Shown: positions 8,797 through 16,918, numbered from the stretch's first letter. The stretch: 64,000 nt of DNA from Methylobacterium sp. J-070 (GCF_022829385.1 NZ_JAKSXX010000201.1:62001-126000), one strand, 5' to 3'. Notes: generated by a model not told the origin, from the letters alone. Program-made: numbers and translations.

Positions 8797-10572
8797 ATGG
8801 GCGGCGAGGTCATGACCGGGGCCGAGATGGTCATCCGGGCCTTCCAGGATCAGGGTGTCGACACGCTGTTCGGGTATCCGGGCGGCGCGGTACTGCCGAT
8901 CTACGACGCGCTGTTCCACCAGAACGCCGTCAAGCACATCCTCGTGCGCCACGAGCAGGGTGCGGTCCACGCCGCGGAGGGCTACGCGCGCTCCTCCGGC
9001 AAGGTCGGCTGCGTGCTCGTCACCTCGGGGCCCGGCGCCACCAACATCGTCACCGGCCTCACCGACGCGCTGCTCGATTCGATCCCGCTGGTCTGCATCA
9101 CCGGGCAGGTCCCGACGCATCTGATCGGCACCGACGCGTTCCAGGAATGCGACACGGTCGGCATCACGCGCCACTGCACGAAGCACAACTACCTGGTCAA
9201 ATCGATCGACGACCTGCCGCGGATCCTGCACGAGGCCTTCTACGTCGCGGCCAACGGCCGGCCCGGCCCCGTCGTGGTCGATCTGCCCAAGGACATCCAG
9301 TTCGCCTCCGGGCTCTACGCGCGGCCCGAGATCGCGAGCCACAAGACCTACCGCCCGGCCGTCAAGGGCGATTCCGACCGGATCCGGGCGGCCGTCGAGC
9401 TGATGGCGACCGCGCGCCGCCCGATCTTCTACACCGGCGGCGGCGTCATCAACTCCGGGCCGGAGGCCTCGCGGCTTCTGCGCGCGCTGGTTGCCGAGAC
9501 CGGCTTTCCGGTGACCTCGACCCTGATGGGGCTGGGTGCGTATCCGGGCACGGACGAGAAGTTCCTCGGCATGCTCGGCATGCACGGGACCTACGAGGCC
9601 AACCTCGCGATGCACGAGTGTGACGTGATGATCTGCGTCGGCGCCCGGTTCGACGACCGGATCACCGGCCGGCTCGACGCGTTCTCGCCGTTCTCCAAGA
9701 AGATCCACATCGACGTCGACGCGTCCTCGATCAACAAGGTCGTCAAGGTCGATGTCGGCATCGTCGGCGACTGCGCCTCGGTGCTCGCCGACATGCTGGA
9801 GGCGTGGCGCGCCCTGCCGTCGCGGCCCGACAAGTCCAACCTCGATCCGTGGTTCCAGAAGATCGGCGCCTGGAAGGCGCGCGACTGCCTCGCCTACTGG
9901 CCGTCGGGCACGATCATCAAGCCGCAATACGCCGTGCAGCGCCTCTACGAGGCCTGCAAGGACCGCGAGACCTACATCACCACGGAGGTCGGCCAGCATC
10001 AGATGTGGGCAGCCCAGTACTTCAAGTACGACGAGCCGAACCGCTGGATGACCTCCGGCGGCCTCGGCACGATGGGCTACGGCCTGCCGGCCGCCATCGG
10101 CACGCAGCTCGCCCATCCGAAGGGGCTGGTGATCGACATCGCCGGCGAGGCCTCGATCCTGATGAACATGCAGGAGATGTCGACGGCCGTTCAGTACCGG
10201 TTGCCGATCAAGGTGTTCATCCTGAACAACGAGTACATGGGCATGGTCCGGCAGTGGCAGGAGCTGCTGCACGGGTCGCGCTACTCGCAGAGCTATTCCG
10301 AGAGCCTGCCGGACTTCGTGAAGCTCGCGGAGGCCTACGGCGCCAAGGGCATGCGCTGCGACAAGCCGGGCGACCTCGACGGCGCCATCGCGGAGATGCT
10401 GGCCCATGACGGGCCGGTGATCTTCGACTGCATCGTCGACAAGACCGAGAACTGCTTCCCGATGATCCCCTCGGGCAAGGCGCACAACGAGATGCTCCTG
10501 TCCGATTACCTCGGCGAGACCGGCGTCGAACTCGGCGACGTGATCTCCGAGGAAGGCAAGATGCTGGTGTGA
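8797..10572 (+). CDS. ilvB: Acetolactate synthase, large (catalytic) subunit
   Basis: IlvB is the thiamine-diphosphate enzyme that makes acetolactate and acetohydroxybutyrate at the head of Val, Leu and Ile synthesis. The 591-residue protein has the cofactor-activating Glu53 (VRHEQGAVHAAEGYAR), SGPGATN, the FAD-region FDDRITGR and the C-terminal diphosphate-binding region IAGEASILMNMQEMS. The last segment has Glu-Ala where many homologues have Asp-Gly. I recall this as common in alphaproteobacterial enzymes, but have not checked it. The ATG at 8797 is preferred for its GAGGAG ribosome site; a GTG at 8770 is the alternative. It is followed by ilvN, and expression is probably controlled by the upstream attenuator. 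Confidence 0.97.
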   Translation: MGGEVMTGAEMVIRAFQDQGVDTLFGYPGGAVLPIYDALFHQNAVKHILVRHEQGAVHAAEGYARSSGKVGCVLVTSGPGATNIVTGLTDALLDSIPLVCITGQVPTHLIGTDAFQECDTVGITRHCTKHNYLVKSIDDLPRILHEAFYVAANGRPGPVVVDLPKDIQFASGLYARPEIASHKTYRPAVKGDSDRIRAAVELMATARRPIFYTGGGVINSGPEASRLLRALVAETGFPVTSTLMGLGAYPGTDEKFLGMLGMHGTYEANLAMHECDVMICVGARFDDRITGRLDAFSPFSKKIHIDVDASSINKVVKVDVGIVGDCASVLADMLEAWRALPSRPDKSNLDPWFQKIGAWKARDCLAYWPSGTIIKPQYAVQRLYEACKDRETYITTEVGQHQMWAAQYFKYDEPNRWMTSGGLGTMGYGLPAAIGTQLAHPKGLVIDIAGEASILMNMQEMSTAVQYRLPIKVFILNNEYMGMVRQWQELLHGSRYSQSYSESLPDFVKLAEAYGAKGMRCDKPGDLDGAIAEMLAHDGPVIFDCIVDKTENCFPMIPSGKAHNEMLLSDYLGETGVELGDVISEEGKMLV

Positions 10573-10652
10573 GGGAGGGCGGCCCGGCTCACCGCCGGGC
10601 CGCGATCCGCCGCAGGCGCGGCGTTGGGTCGAACGACGAGGACGAGGCCGCG

Positions 10653-11195
10653 ATGAACGCGATGAACACCCACTATCCCGATCCCGTCCGCGTCGAGCCG
10701 ATCAATCGGCACACGCTCGCGGTGATCGTCGACAACGAGCCGGGCGTGCTGGCCCGCATCTCCGGGATGTTCTCCGGCCGGGGCTACAACATCGAGAGCC
10801 TGACGGTCTCCGAGACCGAGGAGGCGCGGCACATCTCGCGCATCACCATCGTCACCGCGGGCACCAACGCGGTGATCGAGCAGATCAAGGCGCAGCTCGA
10901 CCGGCTGGTGCCGGTGCACCGGGTGGTCGACCTGACGCTCCAGGGCAACGCGCTGGAGCGTGAGATCTGCCTCGTGAAGGTGAAGGGCGAGGGCGAGCAC
11001 CGCAGCGAGGCCCTCCGCCTGGCGGCGGCGTTCGGCGCCAAGACGCTGGACGCCACGCTCAACTCCTTCGTGTTCGAATTGACCGGCGCCACCGAGGAGA
11101 TCGACCGGTTCGTGCGCCTGATGAGCGTGATCGGGCTGGTGGAGATCTGCCGGACCGGCATCAGCGCCATGGGGCGCGGGGCGGAGCCGCTGTAG
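10653..11195 (+). CDS. ilvN: Acetolactate synthase, small (regulatory) subunit
   Basis: A 180-residue regulatory subunit that binds valine and activates IlvB. An ACT domain covers about residues 18-90, with HTLAVIVDNEPGVLARISG and the GYNIESLTV segment typical of the family. The C-terminal ALS_ss domain follows (VKVKGEGEHRSE onward). The ATG at 10653 is chosen because the ACT strand then starts at the usual distance; the extra 28 codons upstream read like non-coding sequence. It lies 80 bases after ilvB and is presumably cotranscribed. The usual next gene ilvC is displaced by about 2 kb of mazEF, GST and TetR genes. Confidence 0.95.
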   Translation: MNAMNTHYPDPVRVEPINRHTLAVIVDNEPGVLARISGMFSGRGYNIESLTVSETEEARHISRITIVTAGTNAVIEQIKAQLDRLVPVHRVVDLTLQGNALEREICLVKVKGEGEHRSEALRLAAAFGAKTLDATLNSFVFELTGATEEIDRFVRLMSVIGLVEICRTGISAMGRGAEPL

Positions 11196-11248
11196 GATCC
11201 GGCGGCCCGAATCTGTTAAGATGCGCCGTCCCCGCAGGAGGCGGAGCG

Positions 11249-11545
11249 ATGGAAGCCAAGGTCATTCGCTGGGGTGACGATCTCGCCGTGCGGCTGAGCA
11301 GCGCGGAGGCCGAGGAACTCGGCATCCGCGAAGGCGAGACGGTCGAGATCGTCTCGAAGCGCCCTGTCACTCCCGAGCCGCAGCAATGGGCCGGCCGTCG
11401 CTACGTCGATGGCCTGCCGGTCTACACGATGGAAGAGATGGTCGCCGAGGCCCGGCGCCTGGGCCCGGAAGCTGAACCGTTGACGGTGGATTGGGGCCCG
11501 GATCGCGGGTCCGAGATCATCGATGACGACAACGACCCGTACTGA
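11249..11545 (+). CDS. MazE-type AbrB-fold antitoxin
   Basis: A 98-residue protein beginning MEAKVIRWGDDLAVRLS, the swapped-hairpin AbrB DNA-binding fold of MazE antitoxins. It continues EELGIREGETVEIVS, and its acidic C-terminal tail (about residues 75-98) should wrap the toxin. A strong GGAGG ribosome site precedes the ATG. Its end overlaps the start of the next gene by 23 bases, the usual translational coupling of antitoxin and toxin. It probably represses its own promoter in the 53-base gap after ilvN. Confidence 0.85.
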   Translation: MEAKVIRWGDDLAVRLSSAEAEELGIREGETVEIVSKRPVTPEPQQWAGRRYVDGLPVYTMEEMVAEARRLGPEAEPLTVDWGPDRGSEIIDDDNDPY

Positions 11546-11882
11546 CTGGCAGCCGAGGCCGGGCGCGATCCTCCTCGTCGACCTTGAGCCGGTCCGCGGC
11601 ACGGAACAGAAGGGTATCCGACCCGCGCTCGTCGTCTCTGATCCGAACATGAATCAGTTGACGCGTCGGGTCATCGTGTGCCCGATCACGCGCAACCCGC
11701 ATCCCTGGCCGACGAAGGTGTTCCTGCCGGCCGGGCTCCCCGTCGCGGGTGCCGTGCTGGTCGATCAGGTTCGCTCGATCGACAGGGCCGCTCGCATCCT
11801 GAGGAGTCCCGGCCACGCGCCTGATGACATCGTCGCCGAGGTGCGCGGCAAGCTGAGGACGTTGCTCGGGTTCACCGCATGA
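11523..11882 (+). CDS. MazF/PemK-type endoribonuclease toxin
   Basis: A 119-residue PemK/MazF toxin that would cleave mRNA when freed from its antitoxin. Family marks are PRPGAILLVDLEPVRGTEQKGIRPALVVS near the start, the VCPIT strand, VLVDQVRSIDR and the C-terminal helix. The Arg and Thr expected at the active site (GIRPALVVS and CPIT) are present, so it looks intact. It starts inside the antitoxin gene. No other stress genes adjoin; the module sits between ilvN and a GST gene. Confidence 0.88.
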   Translation: MTTTTRTDWQPRPGAILLVDLEPVRGTEQKGIRPALVVSDPNMNQLTRRVIVCPITRNPHPWPTKVFLPAGLPVAGAVLVDQVRSIDRAARILRSPGHAPDDIVAEVRGKLRTLLGFTA

Positions 11883-11928
11883 GCCAAGGCCAGCATCCGC
11901 GCTAAATCTTCAAAGCGAAAAGGCTCAC

Positions 11929-12573
11929 ATGACCGCCCGCACCCTCTACTACGCCCCCGGCGCCTGCTCGCTCGCCGCGCACATCATCTTGGAGGAATCC
12001 GGGCTCCCCTACGAGGGCATCAAGCTCGACCTCGCCGCGGGCGACCAGCGCCGGCCGGAATACCTCGCGATCAACGATCGCGGCCGCGTGCCGGCGCTGA
12101 CCGAGGACGGATGGGTGCTCACCGAATGCGCGGCCATCATGCGCCACGTCGCCCGACAGGTGCCGGAGACGGCGTTGTGGCCCACCGACCTCCGCGAGCA
12201 AGCCGCCGCGGACGAGTGGCTCGGCTGGCTCGCCTGCAACCACCACGTGACCTACGCCCATGTCCGCCGCCCCGAGCGCTACACCGAGGATGAGGGCGCG
12301 TTCCCCGGCATCAAGAGCAAGGCCGCCAATACCTACGCCGACCTCGCCACCATGACCGAAGTGCGCCTGTCGCACGGCGGCTGGGCGGTGGGCGACCGGT
12401 TCAGCGTGGTCGACGCCTACCTGATGGTCTTCTGGTTCTGGGCCAACGGCCCGACGCTCCGCTTCGACATGGCCGGCCGGTTCCCGGCCTGGACCGCCCA
12501 TGCCCGCCGCGTCGCCGAGCGGCCGGCCGTGCAGGCGGTCTTCGCCCGCGAGGATCTGCCTCTGCCGCGCTGA
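11929..12573 (+). CDS. Glutathione S-transferase family protein
   Basis: A 214-residue soluble GST. The thioredoxin-like N-terminal domain starts TLYYAPGACSLAAHIILEE, with Ser as the likely glutathione-activating residue in the beta-class style. The segment INDRGRVPALTEDG carries the cis-Pro and the glutathione gamma-glutamyl site follows in TECAAIMRH. The C-terminal helical domain covers about residues 88-214 and contains the conserved FSVVDAYL motif. The substrate is unknown. The TetR gene starts 84 bases downstream in the same direction, so the two may be functionally linked. Confidence 0.88.
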   Translation: MTARTLYYAPGACSLAAHIILEESGLPYEGIKLDLAAGDQRRPEYLAINDRGRVPALTEDGWVLTECAAIMRHVARQVPETALWPTDLREQAAADEWLGWLACNHHVTYAHVRRPERYTEDEGAFPGIKSKAANTYADLATMTEVRLSHGGWAVGDRFSVVDAYLMVFWFWANGPTLRFDMAGRFPAWTAHARRVAERPAVQAVFAREDLPLPR

Positions 12574-12625
12574 GGCGGCGCGGTCGCCATACCCCCTTGC
12601 CGCGACCAGCGAATCGGCCTAGAGC

Positions 12626-12648
12626 GCGTACCGTACGGTACGGTACGC
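12626..12648 (+). promoter_or_regulatory. Perfect 23-bp palindromic operator before the TetR gene
   Basis: GCGTACCGTAC (12626-12636) is followed by a single central G and then the exact inverse GTACGGTACGC (12638-12648). The site ends 9 bases before the ATG of the TetR-family gene, so a bound regulator would block its own expression. Length and symmetry fit a TetR dimer site. Confidence 0.7.
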
Positions 12649-12657
12649 TACAACGAG

Positions 12658-13296
12658 ATGATGCAGGCCAGCGCCACAGCAGAGCACGACGCGCCGTCGG
12701 CCCGCCAGCAGGCGGTGCTGGACGCCGTGCTCGGCCTGATGGTCGAGGACGGCGAGCAGCTCACCATGGACGCCGTCGCCCGCCGGGCGAGCTGCTCGAA
12801 GGAGACGCTCTACAAGTGGTTCGGCGACCGCGACGGCCTGCTGACCGCGACGGTGCGCTGGCAGGCCTCCCGGGTCCATGCCGGCTCCGATGGCGCGCAG
12901 GTGCTCGACGGCGCGACCCTGCGCGAGCGGCTGCAGGATTTCGCCGTGACGTGGCTGGAGGTCATCACCGGTCCCACCTCGGTTGCGCTGAACCGCATCG
13001 CCATTGCGCATGCCGGGTCGCACAAGAGCAACCTCGGCGGCATCGTCCTGGCGAACGGGCGCTTCGCCATCGGCGAGCGGGTGAAGCCCGTGCTGGAGGC
13101 GGGGCGCGCCGCGGGGCTCCTCGCCTTCGCCGACAGTGAGACCGCCTTCCGGACCTTCTTCGGCCTCGTCGGCCGGGATATCCAGATCCGACTTCTGCTC
13201 GGCGAGGCGATCGACCTCGACGAGGCCGAGATCCGGCGCGATGCGGACCGCGCCGTGGAGCAGTTCCTGGCCCTGTACGGCCAGGCGAAACCGTAA
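12658..13296 (+). CDS. TetR/AcrR-family transcriptional regulator
   Basis: A 212-residue one-domain-plus-ligand-domain repressor. The DNA-binding part covers about residues 15-62, with QAVLDAVLGLMVEDG, the helix-turn-helix TMDAVARRASCSKETLYKWFG and the conserved DRDGLL. The C-terminal domain (about 75-212) resembles the AefR-like TetR C-terminal family, with RIAIAHAG and FFGLVGRDIQIRLLLG. Two adjacent ATG codons (12658 and 12661) could start it, and no strong ribosome site is seen. The palindrome directly upstream indicates autoregulation. The target set is unknown; the preceding GST gene is a candidate. Confidence 0.9.
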   Translation: MMQASATAEHDAPSARQQAVLDAVLGLMVEDGEQLTMDAVARRASCSKETLYKWFGDRDGLLTATVRWQASRVHAGSDGAQVLDGATLRERLQDFAVTWLEVITGPTSVALNRIAIAHAGSHKSNLGGIVLANGRFAIGERVKPVLEAGRAAGLLAFADSETAFRTFFGLVGRDIQIRLLLGEAIDLDEAEIRRDADRAVEQFLALYGQAKP

Positions 13297-13318
13297 CCCG
13301 AACCGAGAGGAAACCGAC

Positions 13319-14338
13319 ATGCGGGTGTATTACGATCGCGACGCCGACCTGAACCTGATCAAGGGCAAGAAGGTCGCCATCGTCGGCTACGGCAGCCAGG
13401 GCCACGCCCACGCCCTCAACCTGCGCGATTCCGGCGTGAAGGACATCGTCATCGCGCTCCGCGAGGGCTCCGCCACCGCCAAGAAGGCCGAGCACGAGGG
13501 CTTCAAGGTCCTGTCGGTCGCCGAGGCCGCCAAGTGGGCGGACGTGGTGATGATGCTCACCCCGGACGAGCTGCAGGGCGACATCTACCGCGAGTCCCTC
13601 GAGGGCAACATGAAGCAGGGCGCCGCGCTGCTGTTCGCCCACGGCCTCAACGTCCACTTCAACCTGATCGAGCCGCGCAAGGACCTCGACGTCCTGATGG
13701 TCGCCCCGAAGGGCCCCGGCCACACCGTGCGCTCCGAGTACCTCCGCGGCGGCGGCGTGCCGACCCTGATCGCCATCGCGCAGGACGCGTCGGGCAACGC
13801 CCACGACCTCGGCCTGTCGTACGCCTCGGCGAACGGTGGCGGCCGCGCCGGCATCATCGAGACCACCTTCAAGGAGGAGTGCGAGACCGACCTGTTCGGC
13901 GAGCAGGCCGTGCTCTGCGGCGGCCTCGTCGAGCTGATCAAGGCCGGCTTCGAGACGCTGGTCGAGGCGGGCTACGCCCCCGAGATGGCCTATTTCGAGT
14001 GCCTCCACGAGGTGAAGCTGATCGTCGACCTCATCTACGAGGGCGGCATCGCCAACATGAACTACTCGATCTCCAACACGGCTGAGTACGGCGAGTACGT
14101 CACCGGCCCGCGCATCGTCACGCCCGAGACCAAGGCCGAGATGAAGCGCGTGCTGAACGACATCCAGTCGGGCACCTTCACCCGCAACTGGATGCTGGAG
14201 AACAAGGTCAACCAGACCTCGTTCAAGGCGACCCGCGCCAAGCTCGCCACCCACCCGATCGAGGAGGTCGGCACCAAGCTCCGCGCCATGATGCCGTGGA
14301 TCTCCGAGAAGGCGCTGGTCGACAAGACCCGCAACTGA
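13319..14338 (+). CDS. ilvC: Ketol-acid reductoisomerase, class I
   Basis: IlvC isomerises and reduces acetolactate or acetohydroxybutyrate with NADPH and Mg2+. At 339 residues it is the short class I form. The nucleotide-binding loop is VAIVGYGSQGHAHALNLRDSG (residues 19-39). The knotted C-terminal domain holds the metal-binding acidic residues in ETTFKEECETDLFGEQAVLCGG and the conserved ECLHEVKLIVDL. The ATG at 13319 has GAGAGGAAA upstream and lies 22 bases after the TetR gene. Confidence 0.97.
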   Translation: MRVYYDRDADLNLIKGKKVAIVGYGSQGHAHALNLRDSGVKDIVIALREGSATAKKAEHEGFKVLSVAEAAKWADVVMMLTPDELQGDIYRESLEGNMKQGAALLFAHGLNVHFNLIEPRKDLDVLMVAPKGPGHTVRSEYLRGGGVPTLIAIAQDASGNAHDLGLSYASANGGGRAGIIETTFKEECETDLFGEQAVLCGGLVELIKAGFETLVEAGYAPEMAYFECLHEVKLIVDLIYEGGIANMNYSISNTAEYGEYVTGPRIVTPETKAEMKRVLNDIQSGTFTRNWMLENKVNQTSFKATRAKLATHPIEEVGTKLRAMMPWISEKALVDKTRN

Positions 14339-14353
14339 TTTTTTCGGATCCCG

Positions 14354-14374
14354 CGGCCGGGCTTCGCTCGGCCG
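14354..14374 (+). terminator. Candidate hairpin after ilvC
   Basis: GGCCGGGC (14355-14362) pairs with GCTCGGCC (14366-14373), including one G-T pair, around the loop TTC, starting 16 bases after the ilvC stop. No U-run follows, so if it ends transcription it would need help from Rho or act as an RNA stabiliser. Confidence 0.35.
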
Positions 14375-14429
14375 TCACGGGCCCGGTCACGCGAAGGCGT
14401 GGCCGGGCTTGCTCTTTTTCCCGGGGCGC

Positions 14430-14592
14430 ACCCTTTCCCGGACGCCTGGAACGCAGTGGAAGGTGATCCTCGAACCAGCAAACGAAGGGCCGCGCAGCGG
14501 CACAGATTATTTCAGTCAGACGCTTCGCGACGATTCCTGCTGGATCCCGGGTCACATTCCGCTGACGCTCCATGCGCCCGGGAAAGGGGCGC
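14430..14592. repeat. Imperfect palindromic repeat element, copy B
   Basis: The right arm runs gctggatcccgggtcacat through catgcgcccgggaaaggggc (about 14538-14589). Its inverse matches both the left arm of this copy (ccctttcccggacgcctgg, 14431-14449) and the right arm of copy A at 8307-8367, with shared blocks ccctttcccgg, tgatcc and cagca. The centre (about 14495-14520) is longer than in copy A. It lies between ilvC and the next gene; that 412-base gap holds nothing else I can identify. Confidence 0.6.
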
Positions 14593-14750
14593 GCATCAAG
14601 GGATCCACGGCGGGCTCGGTCGACCGCGCTACATTTTTTGCAGGCAGGTAGGTTTGGCCGCCCACATCCAAGGTTGCTGAACGCGATCCTTCCCGGCCAT
14701 AAGCCCGCAGCGGTCCCGCCCGTACGAGGACCGGCCCGGGAGGGACCACC

Positions 14751-15404
14751 ATGGCATCGCTCTATTCCGACACGCACCGGGCGCTGCAGGAGGAGTTCGG
14801 CACCACCAAGCTCGCCGTGCGCCTCGACGAGGACTGGGTCCACGAGAGCATCCAGCCAGACGAGGGCGCGTTCATCGGCTCGCGGGACATGTTCTTCCTG
14901 TCCACCGTCGATCCCGACGGCATGCCGACCGTCTCCTACAAGGGCGGCCCCACGGGCTTCGTGAAGGTGCTCGACGAGAACACCCTCGTGTTCCCGGGTT
15001 TCGATGGCAACGGCATGTTCTACTCGATGGGCAACATCGAGGGGCAGGCGAAGGTCGGCCTGCTGTTCATCGATTTCGAGACGCCGCACCGGATCCGCGT
15101 GCAGGGCCACGCGACGCTGCTGCGCGACGACGCCCTGATGGCCGCGTACACCGAGGCCAAATACCTGGTGAAAGTCGCGGTGAAGAAGATCTGGGTCAAC
15201 TGTCCGCGCTACATCCACAAGTACCGGAAGCTCGAGCAGAACAAGTACGTGCCGCAGCCCGGCCGCGAGACCCCGCTCGCTGCCTGGAAGCGCCTCGATC
15301 TCGCGGGCGACGTGATCAGCGATGCCGACAAGGCCCGCGTCGCCCGGGAAGGCAGGCTCAAGGTCTCCGAGTACGAGGCGCTGGTCGCCCGCGGCGAGGC
15401 CTGA
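14751..15404 (+). CDS. Pyridoxamine 5'-phosphate oxidase-like flavin-fold protein
   Basis: A 217-residue protein with the split beta-barrel fold of the pyridoxamine phosphate oxidase family. Segments FIGSRDMFFLSTVDPDGMP and PGFDGNGMFYSMGNI match the FMN-binding strand pair of general-stress and PNPOx-like proteins. GLLFIDFETPHRIRVQGHA is typical of the YwhP/TIGR04025-like branch. A clear GGGAGGGACC ribosome site precedes the ATG. It lacks the residues of true PdxH, so oxidase activity is doubtful; FMN, F420 or heme binding is possible. It stands alone after ilvC. Confidence 0.8.
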   Translation: MASLYSDTHRALQEEFGTTKLAVRLDEDWVHESIQPDEGAFIGSRDMFFLSTVDPDGMPTVSYKGGPTGFVKVLDENTLVFPGFDGNGMFYSMGNIEGQAKVGLLFIDFETPHRIRVQGHATLLRDDALMAAYTEAKYLVKVAVKKIWVNCPRYIHKYRKLEQNKYVPQPGRETPLAAWKRLDLAGDVISDADKARVAREGRLKVSEYEALVARGEA

Positions 15405-15415
15405 GCGGGGCTCGC

Positions 15416-16195
15416 CTATGGGGCCTTCGCGACGATGAACACCCGCGGGAAGGCGAGCAGGCGCCGCCCGTCGCTGCGGCGCGGGTAGCCTGCGTCGATT
15501 GCGGTACGGTAGGCATCCAGGAAGGCGGCCTTCTCCTCCGGGCCGAGCGGATCGACGAACGGCCTCAGGCCCGTCGCGCTGACCCACTCCACGATGGCGG
15601 CGGCGTCCGCCATCCGGTGGTGATAGGCGGTCCGCCAGACATCGACCGCGGCGGCGCGCGGCGCCAGCAGGTCGTAGTAGGCCGCGGGCTCCAGCATCCG
15701 CCCGAGGCGGCCGGCCACCGCCGGGTCGCCGATCGCGACCGCCCAGGGACCGGACGCCGCGACCTCGCGCATCAGGCGGTGGGTGGGCTCGGCGAGGTTG
15801 TCGGGCATCTGCACCGCGAGCACGCCGCCCGGGGCGAGGAGACCGAACAGCCGCGGCAGCAGGCTCGCGTGGTCCGGCAGCCATTGCAGCACCGCGTTGG
15901 CGTAGATCAGGTCCGGCGCGCGCTCCGGCGTCCAGGTCGCGGCGTCGGCCTGCGCGAAGGACAGGCCCGGGAGCCGGCCGCGGGCGCTCTCCAGCATCGC
16001 CGGCGACGTGTCGAGGCCGATCACCTCCGCGTCGGGGTAGCGCGCCGCGATCAGCGCGGTCGAGTTGCCCGGCCCGCAACCGACGTCGTAGGCCAGCCGC
16101 GGCGCGTCGAGGGGGACGCGGGCGAGGAGCTCCGCCGCCGGGCGCGTCCGCTCATCCTCGAAGCGGGTGTAGAGAGCGGGGTTCCAGTCGGCCAT
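15416..16195 (-). CDS. tam: Trans-aconitate 2-methyltransferase
   Basis: A 259-residue SAM-dependent methyltransferase matching Tam, which esterifies trans-aconitate, an inhibitory by-product of the citric acid cycle. The start MADWNPALYTRFEDERTRPA is characteristic of the family. Motif I is YDVGCGPGNST (residues 40-50), followed by the acidic residue in VIGLDTSPAML, and QMPDNLAEPTHRLMRE lies in the middle. It is cytoplasmic and monomeric in known cases. It is read in the same direction as the dehalogenase and trpS genes upstream of it. Confidence 0.9.
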   Translation of the reverse strand: MADWNPALYTRFEDERTRPAAELLARVPLDAPRLAYDVGCGPGNSTALIAARYPDAEVIGLDTSPAMLESARGRLPGLSFAQADAATWTPERAPDLIYANAVLQWLPDHASLLPRLFGLLAPGGVLAVQMPDNLAEPTHRLMREVAASGPWAVAIGDPAVAGRLGRMLEPAAYYDLLAPRAAAVDVWRTAYHHRMADAAAIVEWVSATGLRPFVDPLGPEEKAAFLDAYRTAIDAGYPRRSDGRRLLAFPRVFIVAKAP

Positions 16196-16216
16196 GGTAC
16201 CCTCCGCAGAAAGTTC

Positions 16217-16918
16217 TCAGCAGCCGAGCTGGTCGGCGAGGTCGGCCAGATCCCGCGCCGCGTGGGTGACCGGCACCGTCGGCACGCTCTCGCCGCCGGC
16301 CGGGCCGTGCTCGTGCGGGCGGGCGATGTGGGCGGTGGCGAGACCGTGGCCTGCGGCCGCCGCGAGGTCGTTCGAGTGGGCGGCGACCATCATGGTCTCT
16401 CCCGCCGCGAAGCCGAAGGCCGCCACCGCGTCGCGGTAGAGCGCCGGCTTCGGCTTGTAGTCGCGGGAATAGCCGGCGCCCAGGATCGCGTCGAAGATCA
16501 GGCCGTTGCGGCGGGCGAGGTCGGCCATCAGCCGGACATGCCCGTTCGAGTTCGGCGCCAGGAGATGCTTCTCGCGCAAGCGCCGCAGCGCGTCCGGCAC
16601 CTCGGGCCACGCGTCGAGCCGGTGCCAGGCCTGGACCAGCTCCCGCTGCACATCCTCCGGTACGCCCGCGATGCCGAACTGCGCCAGCACGTCGGGCAGC
16701 GACTCCGCCTGGAGCGTGTCGAGATCCACGAAGGGCCGCGCCCCGGAGCGCACGGTCTCCATCGAGGGCTGGTAGCGGTCGCGCCACGCATCCGCGAAGG
16801 CGCCGGCATCGAGGCTCGGCGCGAAGGGGGCCAGCAACCGCGCGGCCTCGCGGGCGACGCCGGAGCGCCAGTCCACCAGGGTCCCGAAGACGTCGAAGAC
16901 CAGCGCCCGGACGGTCAT
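16217..16918 (-). CDS. Haloacid dehalogenase, type II
   Basis: A 233-residue HAD hydrolase of the L-2-haloacid dehalogenase type. Motif I is VFDVFGTLVDWRSG with the nucleophile Asp at about residue 9. A conserved Asn-Gly follows in LLAPNSNGHV (motif II Ser/Asn region), Lys in YKPKPALYRDA, and the motif IV region is MMVAAHSNDLAAAAGHG. In this last segment His-Ser-Asn-Asp is typical of the type II dehalogenase branch. The ATG overlaps the trpS stop by ATGA, implying translational coupling. The physiological substrate may be a phosphate or an organohalide and is not certain. Confidence 0.85.
   Translation of the reverse strand: MTVRALVFDVFGTLVDWRSGVAREAARLLAPFAPSLDAGAFADAWRDRYQPSMETVRSGARPFVDLDTLQAESLPDVLAQFGIAGVPEDVQRELVQAWHRLDAWPEVPDALRRLREKHLLAPNSNGHVRLMADLARRNGLIFDAILGAGYSRDYKPKPALYRDAVAAFGFAAGETMMVAAHSNDLAAAAGHGLATAHIARPHEHGPAGGESVPTVPVTHAARDLADLADQLGC

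Noticed and set aside
6661..10485. Very long minus-strand open frame of about 1270 codons opposite the amidase and ilvB
   Set aside because: It is antisense to well-supported genes, has a composition rich in Arg, Asp, Gly and Val typical of shadow frames at high GC, and has no recognisable domain.
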